Assembly (NCBI GenBank): GCA_013112635.1 | Contig: JABFGF010000008.1 | Coordinates: 1 to 64,000 of the forward strand | Source of the DNA: Calditrichota bacterium | GTDB taxonomy: Bacteria; Calditrichota; Calditrichia; Calditrichales; J004 | Reading direction: 5' to 3' | Length of the DNA stretch: 64,000 nucleotides | Part shown: one piece after another, positions 1-8,416 of the stretch | Numbering within the stretch: position 1 is the first letter of the stretch | How the letters are laid out: the number at the start of each line of letters is the position of its first letter | The notes under the pieces: generated by a model | The model's database searches: none | Told to the model about the DNA's origin: nothing | Seen by the model: the letters and a program-made list of their open reading frames with translations, nothing else | Translations under genes and position numbers: made by a program

Positions 1-118
1 TTTTTCAGGTATTCTTTTTTAGAATGACCACTCATAATTTTAGACTCCAGTTTTGGGTTACATAAATTATGAGTCAACGACTACTTTTTGAAATGGCCAG
101 GGTTACATTTAATTTGAT

Positions 119-1054
119 TCAAGTCGCCCCCTGTAACACATCTTGCAAAGCCATTTGGTCTTCAATATATTGAACAGGACGCATTTTTTCTTTCGCCCAG
201 GCTGGAGCAACAAGTTCATCCCATCGGTTCGCAACAGCGGTTAACCTATTAACAGCCACATCCGGTGAAAGGTGCCGTAAAAATAAAACTACCCGGCGGG
301 CATACTCTTCCAGAGAAACAGGTGCAAATTTATTCTGGTGATACAAATCAGCCAAAGGCGTATTAACCAATACATGCAAGTTATGTAATTTAACCGTGTC
401 CACAGGAAGAGAGTTAATCAAAATTGCGGTTTCAATCAACTGCTCATCACTTTCATCGGGCAAACCAAACATTAAATGAACTCCACTTTTAAGACCCGTT
501 TCAGCATACACTTTTTTTATCGCATCAACAGAGCATTCTGCAGAATGGCCACGTTTTAGAAAATGCATTTGTTTATCATCAAAGCTTTGTACCCCAAGCT
601 CAATTTGGATAAATGTTTTTTCTTTTAATTCCCTCAGCATAGGCATCAATCTTTTTGGCAGACAATCAGGCCGAGTGCCCAAAACTAACCCAACAATATC
701 TTCCTGCTCCAAAGCAATTTTAAAACGCTTTTCAAGATTGGTTACGCGGTCAAAAGTATTTGTGTAGGACTGAAAATAGACAAGAAATTTTTTGGCCCTA
801 TAGCGTTTTCGTATTTTATCACGATTGGTTTTAATTTGGTCAATCAAAGATTTATCGCGATCCAGATGATAGGCCGCAGAACCCCATTCATCACAGAAAA
901 TACAGGTAGTATCCATTTTTAAATTTTGTCGGTTTGGGCAAGTTTCTGCAACACTTACTGAAACTTTGTATACCTTTTCTTTAAATATTTTTTGATAATA
1001 CTGACTAATGGGATAAAAACGGTGGTTGTTCCAATTTTGTTTTATGTTTATCAA
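119..1054 (-). CDS. TIGR01212-type radical SAM protein (YhcC family)
   Basis: The 311-residue protein has the radical SAM cluster-binding cysteines in the spaced form of this family: C39, then C51 and C54 in a CIFC motif. This matches the YhcC/TIGR01212 group and the usual length of about 310 residues. Such proteins bind a [4Fe-4S] cluster and S-adenosylmethionine in the cytoplasm; the substrate of this family is not firmly established. The segments LGTRPDCLP and QIELGVQS are typical of the barrel in Elp3-like radical SAM enzymes. The gene lies 64 bases downstream of the response-regulator stop codon on the same strand, so it may be read from the same transcript. Family assignment is strong, exact function is open. 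Confidence 0.85.
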   Translation of the reverse strand: MINIKQNWNNHRFYPISQYYQKIFKEKVYKVSVSVAETCPNRQNLKMDTTCIFCDEWGSAAYHLDRDKSLIDQIKTNRDKIRKRYRAKKFLVYFQSYTNTFDRVTNLEKRFKIALEQEDIVGLVLGTRPDCLPKRLMPMLRELKEKTFIQIELGVQSFDDKQMHFLKRGHSAECSVDAIKKVYAETGLKSGVHLMFGLPDESDEQLIETAILINSLPVDTVKLHNLHVLVNTPLADLYHQNKFAPVSLEEYARRVVLFLRHLSPDVAVNRLTAVANRWDELVAPAWAKEKMRPVQYIEDQMALQDVLQGAT

Positions 1055-1118
1055 AATCTCTCCGCAGGCACTAAAAATGAAGTGGCAATTTCGGGGTTCT
1101 GTAATAGGAAATCAATAA

Positions 1119-1802
1119 TTAACCAAGAAACTTATAACCGAGGCTATGGACTGTTACAAAAAATTGCGGGTGTTTGGCTTTTACTTCCAACTTTTGCCTA
1201 AGCCAGGCAATATGCACATCTACGGTACGTGTTGTTGGAGCTTCTTCATATTCCCAAACATTCTTTAATAAATATTCGCGGGACAGGATTTCATTTCTGT
1301 TTTCAATAAAAAATTTTAACAAGCGGAATTCCTGTGCAGATAATTCAACGGGATGACCGTTTTTAAATATTTCTGCACTTTTTAGATTTACTTTTATTGA
1401 GCCAAATGTATAGCCATCGCTATTTACAGAAACCGGTTTTTGTCCCCGGCGCAGTAAGGCTTCAACTCGTGCCAATAGTTCCAGCATTTCAAAGGGCTTT
1501 GTGAGATAGTCATCTGCGCCAAGTTTTAAGCCTACAATTTTATCTGGAAGTTCTCCACGTGCTGTCAACATCAAAATTGGTGTTTCAATATTTTTATTTC
1601 TCAAATCGCGGCAGACATCAAATCCATTTTTGCCGGGTAACATTACATCAAGAATTATTAAATCAAAATTATTTTGCAATGCTTTCTGATAGCCTTCATT
1701 TCCATCCACAGCAAATGCTGTTTTATAATTTTCTGATACAAGCCGGTCTTGCAGAGTAATTTGTAAGCCGGGCTCGTCTTCTATTATCAAAATATTATGC
1801 AT
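1119..1802 (-). CDS. OmpR/PhoB-family response regulator
   Basis: This 227-residue protein has an N-terminal receiver domain (about residues 1-115) with the acidic pocket IIEDE, the phospho-acceptor D52 in the motif LDVMLPG, and the conserved lysine in LTKPFE. A C-terminal winged-helix DNA-binding domain follows (about 130-225), with the typical ELSAQEFRLLKFF and VDVHIAWLRQKL segments. It acts as a phosphorylation-controlled transcription factor in the cytoplasm. It starts 7 bases after the stop codon of the upstream histidine kinase, which is almost certainly its partner. No target genes can be named from the sequence. Confidence 0.93.
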   Translation of the reverse strand: MHNILIIEDEPGLQITLQDRLVSENYKTAFAVDGNEGYQKALQNNFDLIILDVMLPGKNGFDVCRDLRNKNIETPILMLTARGELPDKIVGLKLGADDYLTKPFEMLELLARVEALLRRGQKPVSVNSDGYTFGSIKVNLKSAEIFKNGHPVELSAQEFRLLKFFIENRNEILSREYLLKNVWEYEEAPTTRTVDVHIAWLRQKLEVKAKHPQFFVTVHSLGYKFLG

Positions 1803-1809
1803 AATTCTG

Positions 1810-3630
1810 TTAATCCTGCAAAGGGATTTTTATGGAAAAAATGCTTCCTTTTCCAGGTGTACTGGAAACATTGATTTGGCCATCATGCTCATCAACAATT
1901 TTTTTAACCAGGCTCAAACCGATTCCTGAACCTGCGATTTGATTTTCTTTGGCAAAATTTCCACGATAAAATGGATCAAATATATGAGCAAGATCAGATT
2001 CATCTATTCCACTTCCATGGTCTGTTATTTCAAAAGTGAAACTTCCATCCGGCTTTTTTAGAGCTACATGGACAAGTATATCCTCAGGATCTTTGCTGTA
2101 TTTAAGTGCATTCGAAATTAAATTACGGACGATTATAGTCAGTGCATTTTTATTAAATTTAATATTTATTGTTTCAGCTATGTTGAGTTTGATTGACCGG
2201 TTACTAGCCGGGTCTAATTCGCGGATAATGTCATTGGTTAATTTTGAAAGATTAATCACCTCAATATTTTCATGTGAGCCATTGCTAATGCCGGCAAATT
2301 GGAGCGTTTGCTCAATCATATTTGAAAGCCGCAGATTTTCTTTATAGATAAGTCTGCCATATTTTTTTTGTTGCTCGGCCGAATCCAAAATACCATCTTT
2401 TAGGTTTTCGGCTGCTGAACGGATAGAAGCTAAAGGTGTGCGCAATTCATGCGTTAAACCCGCAACAAATTCAATCTGGCCACGTGCAATTTTTTTGGCT
2501 TTGTGAGATGTATAAAAGACAAAACCTACACTGATTCCTAAAATCACAATAATTAAATAACTAATAACCAGGTTTCTTAAACGGGATTCACGAATTAGGT
2601 TGTCAATATTTCCTGAGATGTTTTTTATATATAATCTCCAGGGTATTATCTTGGACATCATAAAACGGAACGATTCTTCTTTTTCTAGTGTGTCTACCTG
2701 AACAGACCAATATTCCTTTTTTTTCAGATCAATATTCAATGGATGATCGTGTTGGATGCTATCAATAATGCCAATTTTGGCGGTAGCAACCATAAGGTGA
2801 CTTGTGCGCCATTTTGCTATTTCAACAGATTCATCAGAGTTAGATAAATAATAATCATCTGATTTGGAGGAGTCCGATTTGTAGAATGTTGTTTTGTTGG
2901 AATCTGCCTTGATTATAGCTGTGTTATAAACGGCCATGCTATCGGCATAAAAATATTTTTCATTCAAAGAATCAAGAAATCCGATAAGCTCAGAACGGTT
3001 TAGCGTAATAACAATAAAAGAAGTATTTCTCTCTTCATCAAGATTAATAAATGTGATTGGTGTTAAATTGATTATTATTAATGCATTTTTTTTATCCAAA
3101 ATTGGTGCATGGCTTAGTGAAATTAAAGATTGTAAAAATGAAAAAGAGTCTTTTGTCAGTTGTTCTTTAATTTCTATCAACTCTTTAGGGAAATGGACAT
3201 CAGCAGTAATTTGTTTTGGGATTTGCTGCTTAATAATAAACTTATTACTGTTTTCAATTTCTATTAGAAATGCCTTATCAATTAAAGCAGGGTTTGATAA
3301 TATTTTATTCGCTCTTTCAAAAGCACCTTGTAAGTTGGAAAAATTAAGATCAGCGTGCGATTTAGCTTCACTAAATGAATTATAAATTTTTGTTAACTCC
3401 TCGTCAAAATCTTCTGCAAAACGTTGGGCACTTATTTTAAGATTGTTTTTTAAGCGTACTTTTTCACCCTCGCCAAGCTGGTCCAGCCAATGATATTGTA
3501 AAATTGCCAGGGCAATAAGCATTGAACCAAGGATAAAAACAGCAAACATGATTCCTTTATTGCCGGAATTAACAAACCCTCGTTTGGCCACAATATTTTT
3601 CTGTCGAAATTTTGAAATAATTTTCATCAT
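1810..3630 (-). CDS. Membrane sensor histidine kinase
   Basis: The 606-residue protein has a membrane segment near residues 26-45, a periplasmic sensor region of about 300 residues with no domain I recognise, and a second membrane segment near 355-375. A HisKA domain follows with the phospho-accepting H394 in the motif THELRTP, then a HATPase domain with N, G1 and G2 boxes (NLISNALKY, DHGSGI, GSGIGLSLV). It autophosphorylates and passes the phosphate to the response regulator encoded 7 bases downstream. No HAMP domain is evident after the second membrane segment. The start could be the first or the second of two adjacent ATG codons; neither has a clear ribosome-binding site. Confidence 0.92.
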   Translation of the reverse strand: MMKIISKFRQKNIVAKRGFVNSGNKGIMFAVFILGSMLIALAILQYHWLDQLGEGEKVRLKNNLKISAQRFAEDFDEELTKIYNSFSEAKSHADLNFSNLQGAFERANKILSNPALIDKAFLIEIENSNKFIIKQQIPKQITADVHFPKELIEIKEQLTKDSFSFLQSLISLSHAPILDKKNALIIINLTPITFINLDEERNTSFIVITLNRSELIGFLDSLNEKYFYADSMAVYNTAIIKADSNKTTFYKSDSSKSDDYYLSNSDESVEIAKWRTSHLMVATAKIGIIDSIQHDHPLNIDLKKKEYWSVQVDTLEKEESFRFMMSKIIPWRLYIKNISGNIDNLIRESRLRNLVISYLIIVILGISVGFVFYTSHKAKKIARGQIEFVAGLTHELRTPLASIRSAAENLKDGILDSAEQQKKYGRLIYKENLRLSNMIEQTLQFAGISNGSHENIEVINLSKLTNDIIRELDPASNRSIKLNIAETINIKFNKNALTIIVRNLISNALKYSKDPEDILVHVALKKPDGSFTFEITDHGSGIDESDLAHIFDPFYRGNFAKENQIAGSGIGLSLVKKIVDEHDGQINVSSTPGKGSIFSIKIPLQD

Positions 3631-3831
3631 GGCAGCAATCTAATAAAACTTTACAGAAACCGCATCTGTTTACAAACAATCCGAAAAAATTTTACATTCT
3701 TAACAATTCTTTTTCATCCTCTTAACAACCCGCATGGCTTAAGCAAAGTATTATCAGAAAAATTATTCAATTCATGTTTGGTTTCCGCTCACCATGCAGT
3801 ATACGATTTTGATCCTTATAAGCAAAAACAC

Positions 3832-3857
3832 TTCATCCTGAGCGAAGACGAAGGGCA
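3832..3857. repeat. Partial copy of an interspersed repeat (CATCCTGAGCGAAG type)
   Basis: The segment reads TTCATCCTGAGCGAAG followed by ACGAAGGGCA. It resembles one arm of the complete inverted repeat at 5956-6033, which contains CATCCTGAACGAA. It lies in the gap between the divergent kinase gene and the PDZ gene and has no second arm, so it looks like a decayed half-copy. Confidence 0.5.
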
Positions 3858-3903
3858 TTATTAATTGTCAATTGAAAACTTATTAACCAAGAAGGAGAGA
3901 GTC

Positions 3904-4437
3904 ATGCGTTTATCAATTAAATCATTTATTATTTCGGTTTTACTATTTGTTTTTGTTCAAAACTTATCAGCACAAATGATGATTAAGGCTACTGGAGACG
4001 TTTTTAATTTGCCGGAACTATCGGCGGTGATTGTGGAGCAGGATAAGAAAATTGTGGTAATTGCCACCATGGCACATATGCGTCCGGCAGATTATAAAGA
4101 TATTGATCTCGAAAACAATGATCAGATTTTTATGGCCAATGGCAAAAAAATCAAATCAGTGAAACAGTTGAAAAATATGTACAACGAATTAGCTGTTGGG
4201 GATAAGCTAAAAATGGCTGTCAAACGCGGTGATGAGAATCAGCTTGTTTCATTTGCAAAAGCCGATCCTGAAGACTTACCCAAAATGAAAATACAGACTA
4301 AAACACTTACTCCGGAAGAAGCAGCAGAAATGGAAAAAAATGGTGGCGGTATGAAAATAATGCGTAAAACTGTTGGTCCCGATGGCAAAGTAAAAACAGA
4401 AATCAATGGAAAAGAAGTTGATAAAAAAGATGACTAA
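3904..4437 (+). CDS. Small periplasmic PDZ-domain protein
   Basis: I place the start at 3904, just after the Shine-Dalgarno sequence AAGGAGAGAG. An in-frame ATG 39 bases upstream would put 13 residues in front of a clean signal peptide (MRLSIKSFIISVLLFVFVQ, cleavage probably after LSA). The mature part of about 150 residues contains a PDZ-like segment (LENNDQIFMANGKKI, then LKNMYNELAVGDKL) that resembles the C-terminal half of HtrA PDZ domains. No protease domain is present. The C-terminus is charged and rich in Lys and Asp. The stop codon overlaps the start of the next gene by 8 bases, so the two are translationally coupled. The role is unknown; a periplasmic accessory of the neighbouring ABC transporter is an inference. 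Confidence 0.75.
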   Translation: MRLSIKSFIISVLLFVFVQNLSAQMMIKATGDVFNLPELSAVIVEQDKKIVVIATMAHMRPADYKDIDLENNDQIFMANGKKIKSVKQLKNMYNELAVGDKLKMAVKRGDENQLVSFAKADPEDLPKMKIQTKTLTPEEAAEMEKNGGGMKIMRKTVGPDGKVKTEINGKEVDKKDD

Positions 4438-5935
4438 TTCAATCAGCAGGAAAAGCATTGCCTGTTTAATAATCTTTCTCGGTTTTTTGCAATCTATAAG
4501 TTTTGCGCAAAGCAGTACTAATTTCAACCAGCGTGATGATGAATATCGTATGCTTGGTTTAAAAAGGGCCAAAGCAGCTTTTGAAATGGCTGACACGGAT
4601 TTTAAACGTGTAGAAAAACTTTTTAATGAAGGTTTTGTTGCTGAACAGGAACTTATCCAGGCAAAACAGAGAAGATCGGATGCTGAGGTAAATTATCAAC
4701 AATCACTTTTAGCTGTGATTTTTGAAGACCAGTATGTGAGTGTTGATAAAGCTGTAAAATATCAAAAAACCGATGGCAGCAAGCGGGTTGCTTTAACTTT
4801 GAGAAATACTTCGGGTGGAGCGGAATTTGAAAAGCTGGTGGAGGTTGAAGATGCTTTGTTTAGAGCCTTGCAGCCCGATGTTGTTAATGATATTTACGTA
4901 TCGCTGCTAAATAATGATGGCGCTATAATTAGCCAGCCTTATGAATTTAAAATTGAAAAATTAAAATATGGCTACCCACAAAAAATCGATTTTGAACTTC
5001 TGCAGGATGTGGACATGGTTACCGTCAATATTGTTTTTAGCAATGGAAAACAGCGCAGCCCCAAAATATATCTGCAAAAAGATAATAGCGCCAACCGGGT
5101 TATTTTTCAAAGCATGCAATTTGCGCAAGAAGTGGAACTGGGTGGTTCAGCGACATTTGATTTAAACCTGGAGCTTTTCTCCGGATTGGAAAATACGTTT
5201 CGCCTGGAAGTTGTAAACCTGCCACGTTCAATTAATCGCTATTTTCAGGATGCCACAACCAATGCACGGTTAAGCCAGATAAAATTTTCTGAGCGAAGTA
5301 ATTCCCGATCTGCACAATTAAAAGTTTTTTTGCCGGAGCGGCCAACTGAAAATGTAAAAATTGATACGTCTCTTGCATTTTACGTTGTGGCAGTTCCACG
5401 TAATTTTAAAGGAGATTTTTTAAGTAAGCGGGATAAAATTTGGACGGCTGAAGAATTGTTGAAGCTAAATATCGGGTTTTCCAAACTGGAAATTAATCCG
5501 AGAGGAATTGGCAAATTGTTGGTTCGAGCGCAACAGCTTTTCTTTAATTCAACCGGCAGTAAAGCTGTGGAAGCAACAATTGAAATTACAAACGAGGGTT
5601 CAAGGCCGCTCAATAATGTTCAGATTGAAACGGATTTGCCATTTAGCTGGCGTAAAAGTATTGAGCCGCAGGTAATCCCGTTTTTGGAAATTGGCGAAGA
5701 ACAAGTTGTTAAGCTGACCTTTCTGCCACCGGAAGATATTTCACCCGGCCGGTATGAAATTAGAGTCCGTACCCGTTCACTTTCGGATGACCAGCCGGTT
5801 GATGGTGAGGATAAAAACCTTACAATTGAAATTGCCACTGAAGCAAATATTTTGGGTACATTGTCTTTGGTTTTTTTAATTGTTGTTGTGATTGCCGGAA
5901 TGGTCATTTTTGGAATAAGATTAACCCGCAGATAA
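4430..5935 (+). CDS. Membrane-anchored protein with HlyD-like hairpin segment and NEW3-like domain
   Basis: The likely start at 4430 gives a 501-residue protein with the signal peptide SIACLIIFLGFLQSISFAQ. Residues of roughly 35-85 form a charged helical segment (FKRVEKLFNEGFVAEQELIQ) that resembles the coiled-coil hairpin of HlyD/MacA-type adaptors. The long middle part is β-rich. The region near residues 370-465 looks like a NEW3/COG1470 immunoglobulin-like domain (EATIEITNEGSRPLNNVQI, LPPEDISPGRYEI). A single membrane helix and a short basic tail (GIRLTRR) end the protein, so the body faces the periplasm. It overlaps the PDZ gene by 8 bases and precedes the ABC ATPase. It may be an extracytoplasmic partner of the transporter; this is inference. 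Confidence 0.7.
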   Translation: MTNSISRKSIACLIIFLGFLQSISFAQSSTNFNQRDDEYRMLGLKRAKAAFEMADTDFKRVEKLFNEGFVAEQELIQAKQRRSDAEVNYQQSLLAVIFEDQYVSVDKAVKYQKTDGSKRVALTLRNTSGGAEFEKLVEVEDALFRALQPDVVNDIYVSLLNNDGAIISQPYEFKIEKLKYGYPQKIDFELLQDVDMVTVNIVFSNGKQRSPKIYLQKDNSANRVIFQSMQFAQEVELGGSATFDLNLELFSGLENTFRLEVVNLPRSINRYFQDATTNARLSQIKFSERSNSRSAQLKVFLPERPTENVKIDTSLAFYVVAVPRNFKGDFLSKRDKIWTAEELLKLNIGFSKLEINPRGIGKLLVRAQQLFFNSTGSKAVEATIEITNEGSRPLNNVQIETDLPFSWRKSIEPQVIPFLEIGEEQVVKLTFLPPEDISPGRYEIRVRTRSLSDDQPVDGEDKNLTIEIATEANILGTLSLVFLIVVVIAGMVIFGIRLTRR

Positions 5936-5955
5936 GTAAATATGGGCTGAATCAA

Positions 5956-6033
5956 CTGTCATCCTGAACGAAACACAGTGGAGAGAAGGATCTCCTAAAG
6001 CAAGAGGATTCTTCGCTCTGCTCAGAATGACAG
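5956..6033. repeat. Interspersed inverted repeat (CTGTCATCCTGAACGAA ... AGAATGACAG)
   Basis: The left arm CTGTCATCCTGAACGAA and the right arm TTCGCTCTGCTCAGAATGACAG are imperfect reverse complements around a centre containing GAAGGATCTCC and GAGGATTCTTCG. It sits between the NEW3-protein stop codon and the ABC ATPase start and encodes nothing convincing. The minus-strand translation contains the phrase VILSRAKNP, which I recall as a common spurious translation of such repeats in many bacterial genomes. As RNA it could form a long hairpin between the two genes. Confidence 0.7.
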
Positions 6034-6065
6034 CAAGAAAGCGAACGAAAAAACAAGGAGAAATA

Positions 6066-6800
6066 ATGGAAAATGAATTAAAACTGGAAGCACGAGACTT
6101 GGGCAAAATTTATGAAGACGGCACCAAAGCTCTGGACAATGTTTCTTTCAAAGTGGAGGCAGGCTCAATCTATGCTATGCTTGGTGGCAACGGGGCCGGC
6201 AAAACAACAACAATAAATATCTTCCTGAATTTTATTGAACCTTCGGCAGGTGATGCTTTGGTTGATGGTATTAACTGTAGCGATGAGCCATTGAAAGCCA
6301 AGGCAAATATCGCTTATGTTTCAGAAAATGTAATGCTGTATTCAAATTTTACTGCCATACAAAATCTTGATTTTTTCTCCAGGCTTGCAGGAAAAAATAA
6401 CTATTCCCGAACGGATTATGAAAATGTATTAAGACGCGTTGGTCTTCAGGATGAAGCATTCGATCGCAAGCTATCAACATTCTCAAAAGGGATGCGCCAA
6501 AAAAGCGGTATTGCAATCGCTATATTGAAAGATGCAGCGGTTATTATTCTGGACGAGCCGACATCAGGTTTGGACCCTAAGGCCGGGTTTGAATTCATCC
6601 GTCTGCTTGAAGATTTAAAATCCGAAGGCAAAGCAATTTTAATGTCAACACATGATATTTTCCGGGCCAAAGAAATAGCTGACACGATTGGTATTCTTAA
6701 CAATGGTAAACTTGTTATGGAGCGCAACAAAGAAGAGCTTAAAAATGCGGATCTGCAGCAGCTTTATGTAGAACACATGGCCGGATATATGAATGCTTGA
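6066..6800 (+). CDS. ABC transporter ATP-binding protein (ABC-2 type)
   Basis: I choose the ATG at 6066, preceded by AAGGAG; the longer frame from 6027 begins inside the adjacent repeat. The 244-residue protein has the Walker A motif GGNGAGKTT (residues 40-48), a degenerate signature FSKGMRQK in place of LSGGQ, the Walker B motif VIILDEP and the H-loop STHD. These are the marks of the ATPase of ABC-2 exporters related to the NatA/NosF/GldA group. It would sit on the cytoplasmic face and drive the two permeases encoded next. The substrate cannot be read from the sequence. Confidence 0.92.
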   Translation: MENELKLEARDLGKIYEDGTKALDNVSFKVEAGSIYAMLGGNGAGKTTTINIFLNFIEPSAGDALVDGINCSDEPLKAKANIAYVSENVMLYSNFTAIQNLDFFSRLAGKNNYSRTDYENVLRRVGLQDEAFDRKLSTFSKGMRQKSGIAIAILKDAAVIILDEPTSGLDPKAGFEFIRLLEDLKSEGKAILMSTHDIFRAKEIADTIGILNNGKLVMERNKEELKNADLQQLYVEHMAGYMNA

Positions 6801-6818
6801 GACTTCGGGTAATCGGTT

Positions 6819-6925
6819 CTCATAATCTTACTCTTTATCATACTCGCTATGAAGTTTAATTTTTTTTCACTGTAAGTCTTAAAAAAGAAAACGAGCAAGA
6901 TCAAGATAATGGGCATGAGTATGAG
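6819..6925. repeat. Interspersed inverted repeat within the ABC operon
   Basis: The left arm begins CTCATAATCTTACTC and the right arm contains GAGCAAGATCAAGATAATGG and ends GAGTATGAG. The arms are imperfect reverse complements about 45 bases apart. The element fills most of the 181-base gap between the ATPase and the first permease, which otherwise contains no gene. It resembles AT-rich repeats I have seen in genomes of this superphylum, but no second copy lies in the window. Confidence 0.5.
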
Positions 6926-6981
6926 GTGGTTATTTCGATAGCAGATTGTCATAATCTATTTTCTCAAACCAAGGAATAACA

Positions 6982-8385
6982 ATGTTAAAACTTATCATTT
7001 TTAAAGAATTAAAGGATATTATCAGCTCTAGCAAATTTGCCTGGACTTTTGCCATAATATCATTTTTGACAATTATGGTTTTTTATGTAAGCGGCAAAAA
7101 TTACGAGCTTCAGCAGCGTAGATATGAGGCCGGACTTGCAGAGAACACTCGCCAAATGCAGGGAATAACCGATTGGCTTCAAATAAAGCATCATATTTAT
7201 TTACCGCCTGATCCACTTTATACTTTGGTAAATGGAATTGATAATGATATTGGCCGCAATACAGAAATGTTTGGAGTTGGCGAACTGGTTAGTGATGACA
7301 GCCGTTATATGGAGGATCCGCTTTTTGCAACTTTCCGGTTCCTGGATTTGCGGTTTTTGTTTGTAATTATCTTTTCCCTGTTTGCCATAATGTTTGGCTA
7401 TAACATGATAAATGGCGAAAAAGAAAGTGGGACTTTGAAACTGGTTTTTGCCAATTCGATACCTAAGGATACTTTTGTTTTAGGTAAAATGATAGGAGCT
7501 ATTTCTGCAATTGCGATTCCGGTTTTACTACCCTTATCTATAGGTTCGCTTCTGCTTATTTTTATGGGCATCCCTATGGAAGCAGAGAGTTGGCTGCGTT
7601 TGGCATTTATAAATTTTGCGGGAATTTTACTTTTTGTTTTTTTCCTGGTTTTATCCATCCTTTTTTCAGCTTTAACCAAAAAATCATCCTGGTCTTTTTT
7701 ATATATGATTGTTATATGGATATTTTTTGTTCTCATCTGGCCACGCAGTTCGGTACTAATTTCCGGACGGGCAGTTGATGTCCCTTCCGTGGATGAGGTG
7801 GCTTATCAAAAAGCCGCGTTCCAATCACAGCTTTGGCAGGAAGACAGAAAAAAGATGAACAACTATAAACCGGACACTCAGGACATGTCCAAAATGATGG
7901 AAGACTTTCAAAAATTTATGGCTGAAATATCGGACGAACGAAATACGAAAATGGCAGAATACAGCCAACGATTAAATCAGGAGCGTCAAAACCGGCAGGT
8001 TATTCAGGAGTCCACTGCTTTTTGGGTTGGGCGCTTGTCTCCGGTAACAGAGTTTGCATTGGCTGCAATGCAATTGGCAGGCACCAATATTGATCTGAAG
8101 AACAGGTACAGAGAGGAAGCGAAAAGGTATCAGGAAACATATGCGGGATTTTTAAAGCAACATACTGGTGGTCCGTTACCAGGTGGCGGAATCGTTATGC
8201 GCATGGTTGGTGAAGAAGAACCTGAGCCGATTGATCCCTCTGAGTTGCCGGTTTATCAATTTAAAAAATCCTCATTGTCAGAAGATATGTCAAAAGCAGC
8301 GATCGATTTTGGATTGTTGATTAGTTTTATTTTAGTAGGATTTGCGTCATCGGTATGGGCTTTTTCGCGCTTTGATGTTCGCTAA
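6982..8385 (+). CDS. ABC-2 type permease, first of two paralogues
   Basis: The 467-residue membrane protein starts after the ribosome-binding site AAGGAA. It has one membrane helix near residues 15-34, an extracytoplasmic loop of about 75 residues, a cluster of helices between roughly 112 and 257, then a charged loop of about 170 residues and a last helix ending in FSRFDVR. This layout fits COG1277/DUF3526-like ABC-2 permeases. The motif NGEKESGTLKLVFANSIP is the usual conserved cytoplasmic loop. It lies 31 bases upstream of its paralogue, and the two probably form the membrane heterodimer driven by the ATPase at 6066-6800. Confidence 0.88.
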   Translation: MLKLIIFKELKDIISSSKFAWTFAIISFLTIMVFYVSGKNYELQQRRYEAGLAENTRQMQGITDWLQIKHHIYLPPDPLYTLVNGIDNDIGRNTEMFGVGELVSDDSRYMEDPLFATFRFLDLRFLFVIIFSLFAIMFGYNMINGEKESGTLKLVFANSIPKDTFVLGKMIGAISAIAIPVLLPLSIGSLLLIFMGIPMEAESWLRLAFINFAGILLFVFFLVLSILFSALTKKSSWSFLYMIVIWIFFVLIWPRSSVLISGRAVDVPSVDEVAYQKAAFQSQLWQEDRKKMNNYKPDTQDMSKMMEDFQKFMAEISDERNTKMAEYSQRLNQERQNRQVIQESTAFWVGRLSPVTEFALAAMQLAGTNIDLKNRYREEAKRYQETYAGFLKQHTGGPLPGGGIVMRMVGEEEPEPIDPSELPVYQFKKSSLSEDMSKAAIDFGLLISFILVGFASSVWAFSRFDVR

Positions 8386-8416
8386 ACTAATAAAAGAATA
8401 AATACCCGGAGTTATA

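Noticed and set aside
1-118. First 118 bases of the window
   Set aside because: No ORF, hairpin or promoter could be supported; it is only the region downstream of the radical SAM gene.
5921-6106. Minus-strand reading frame containing VILSRAKNP
   Set aside because: It is a translation of the inverted repeat at 5956-6033, with no ribosome-binding site and no protein-like features.
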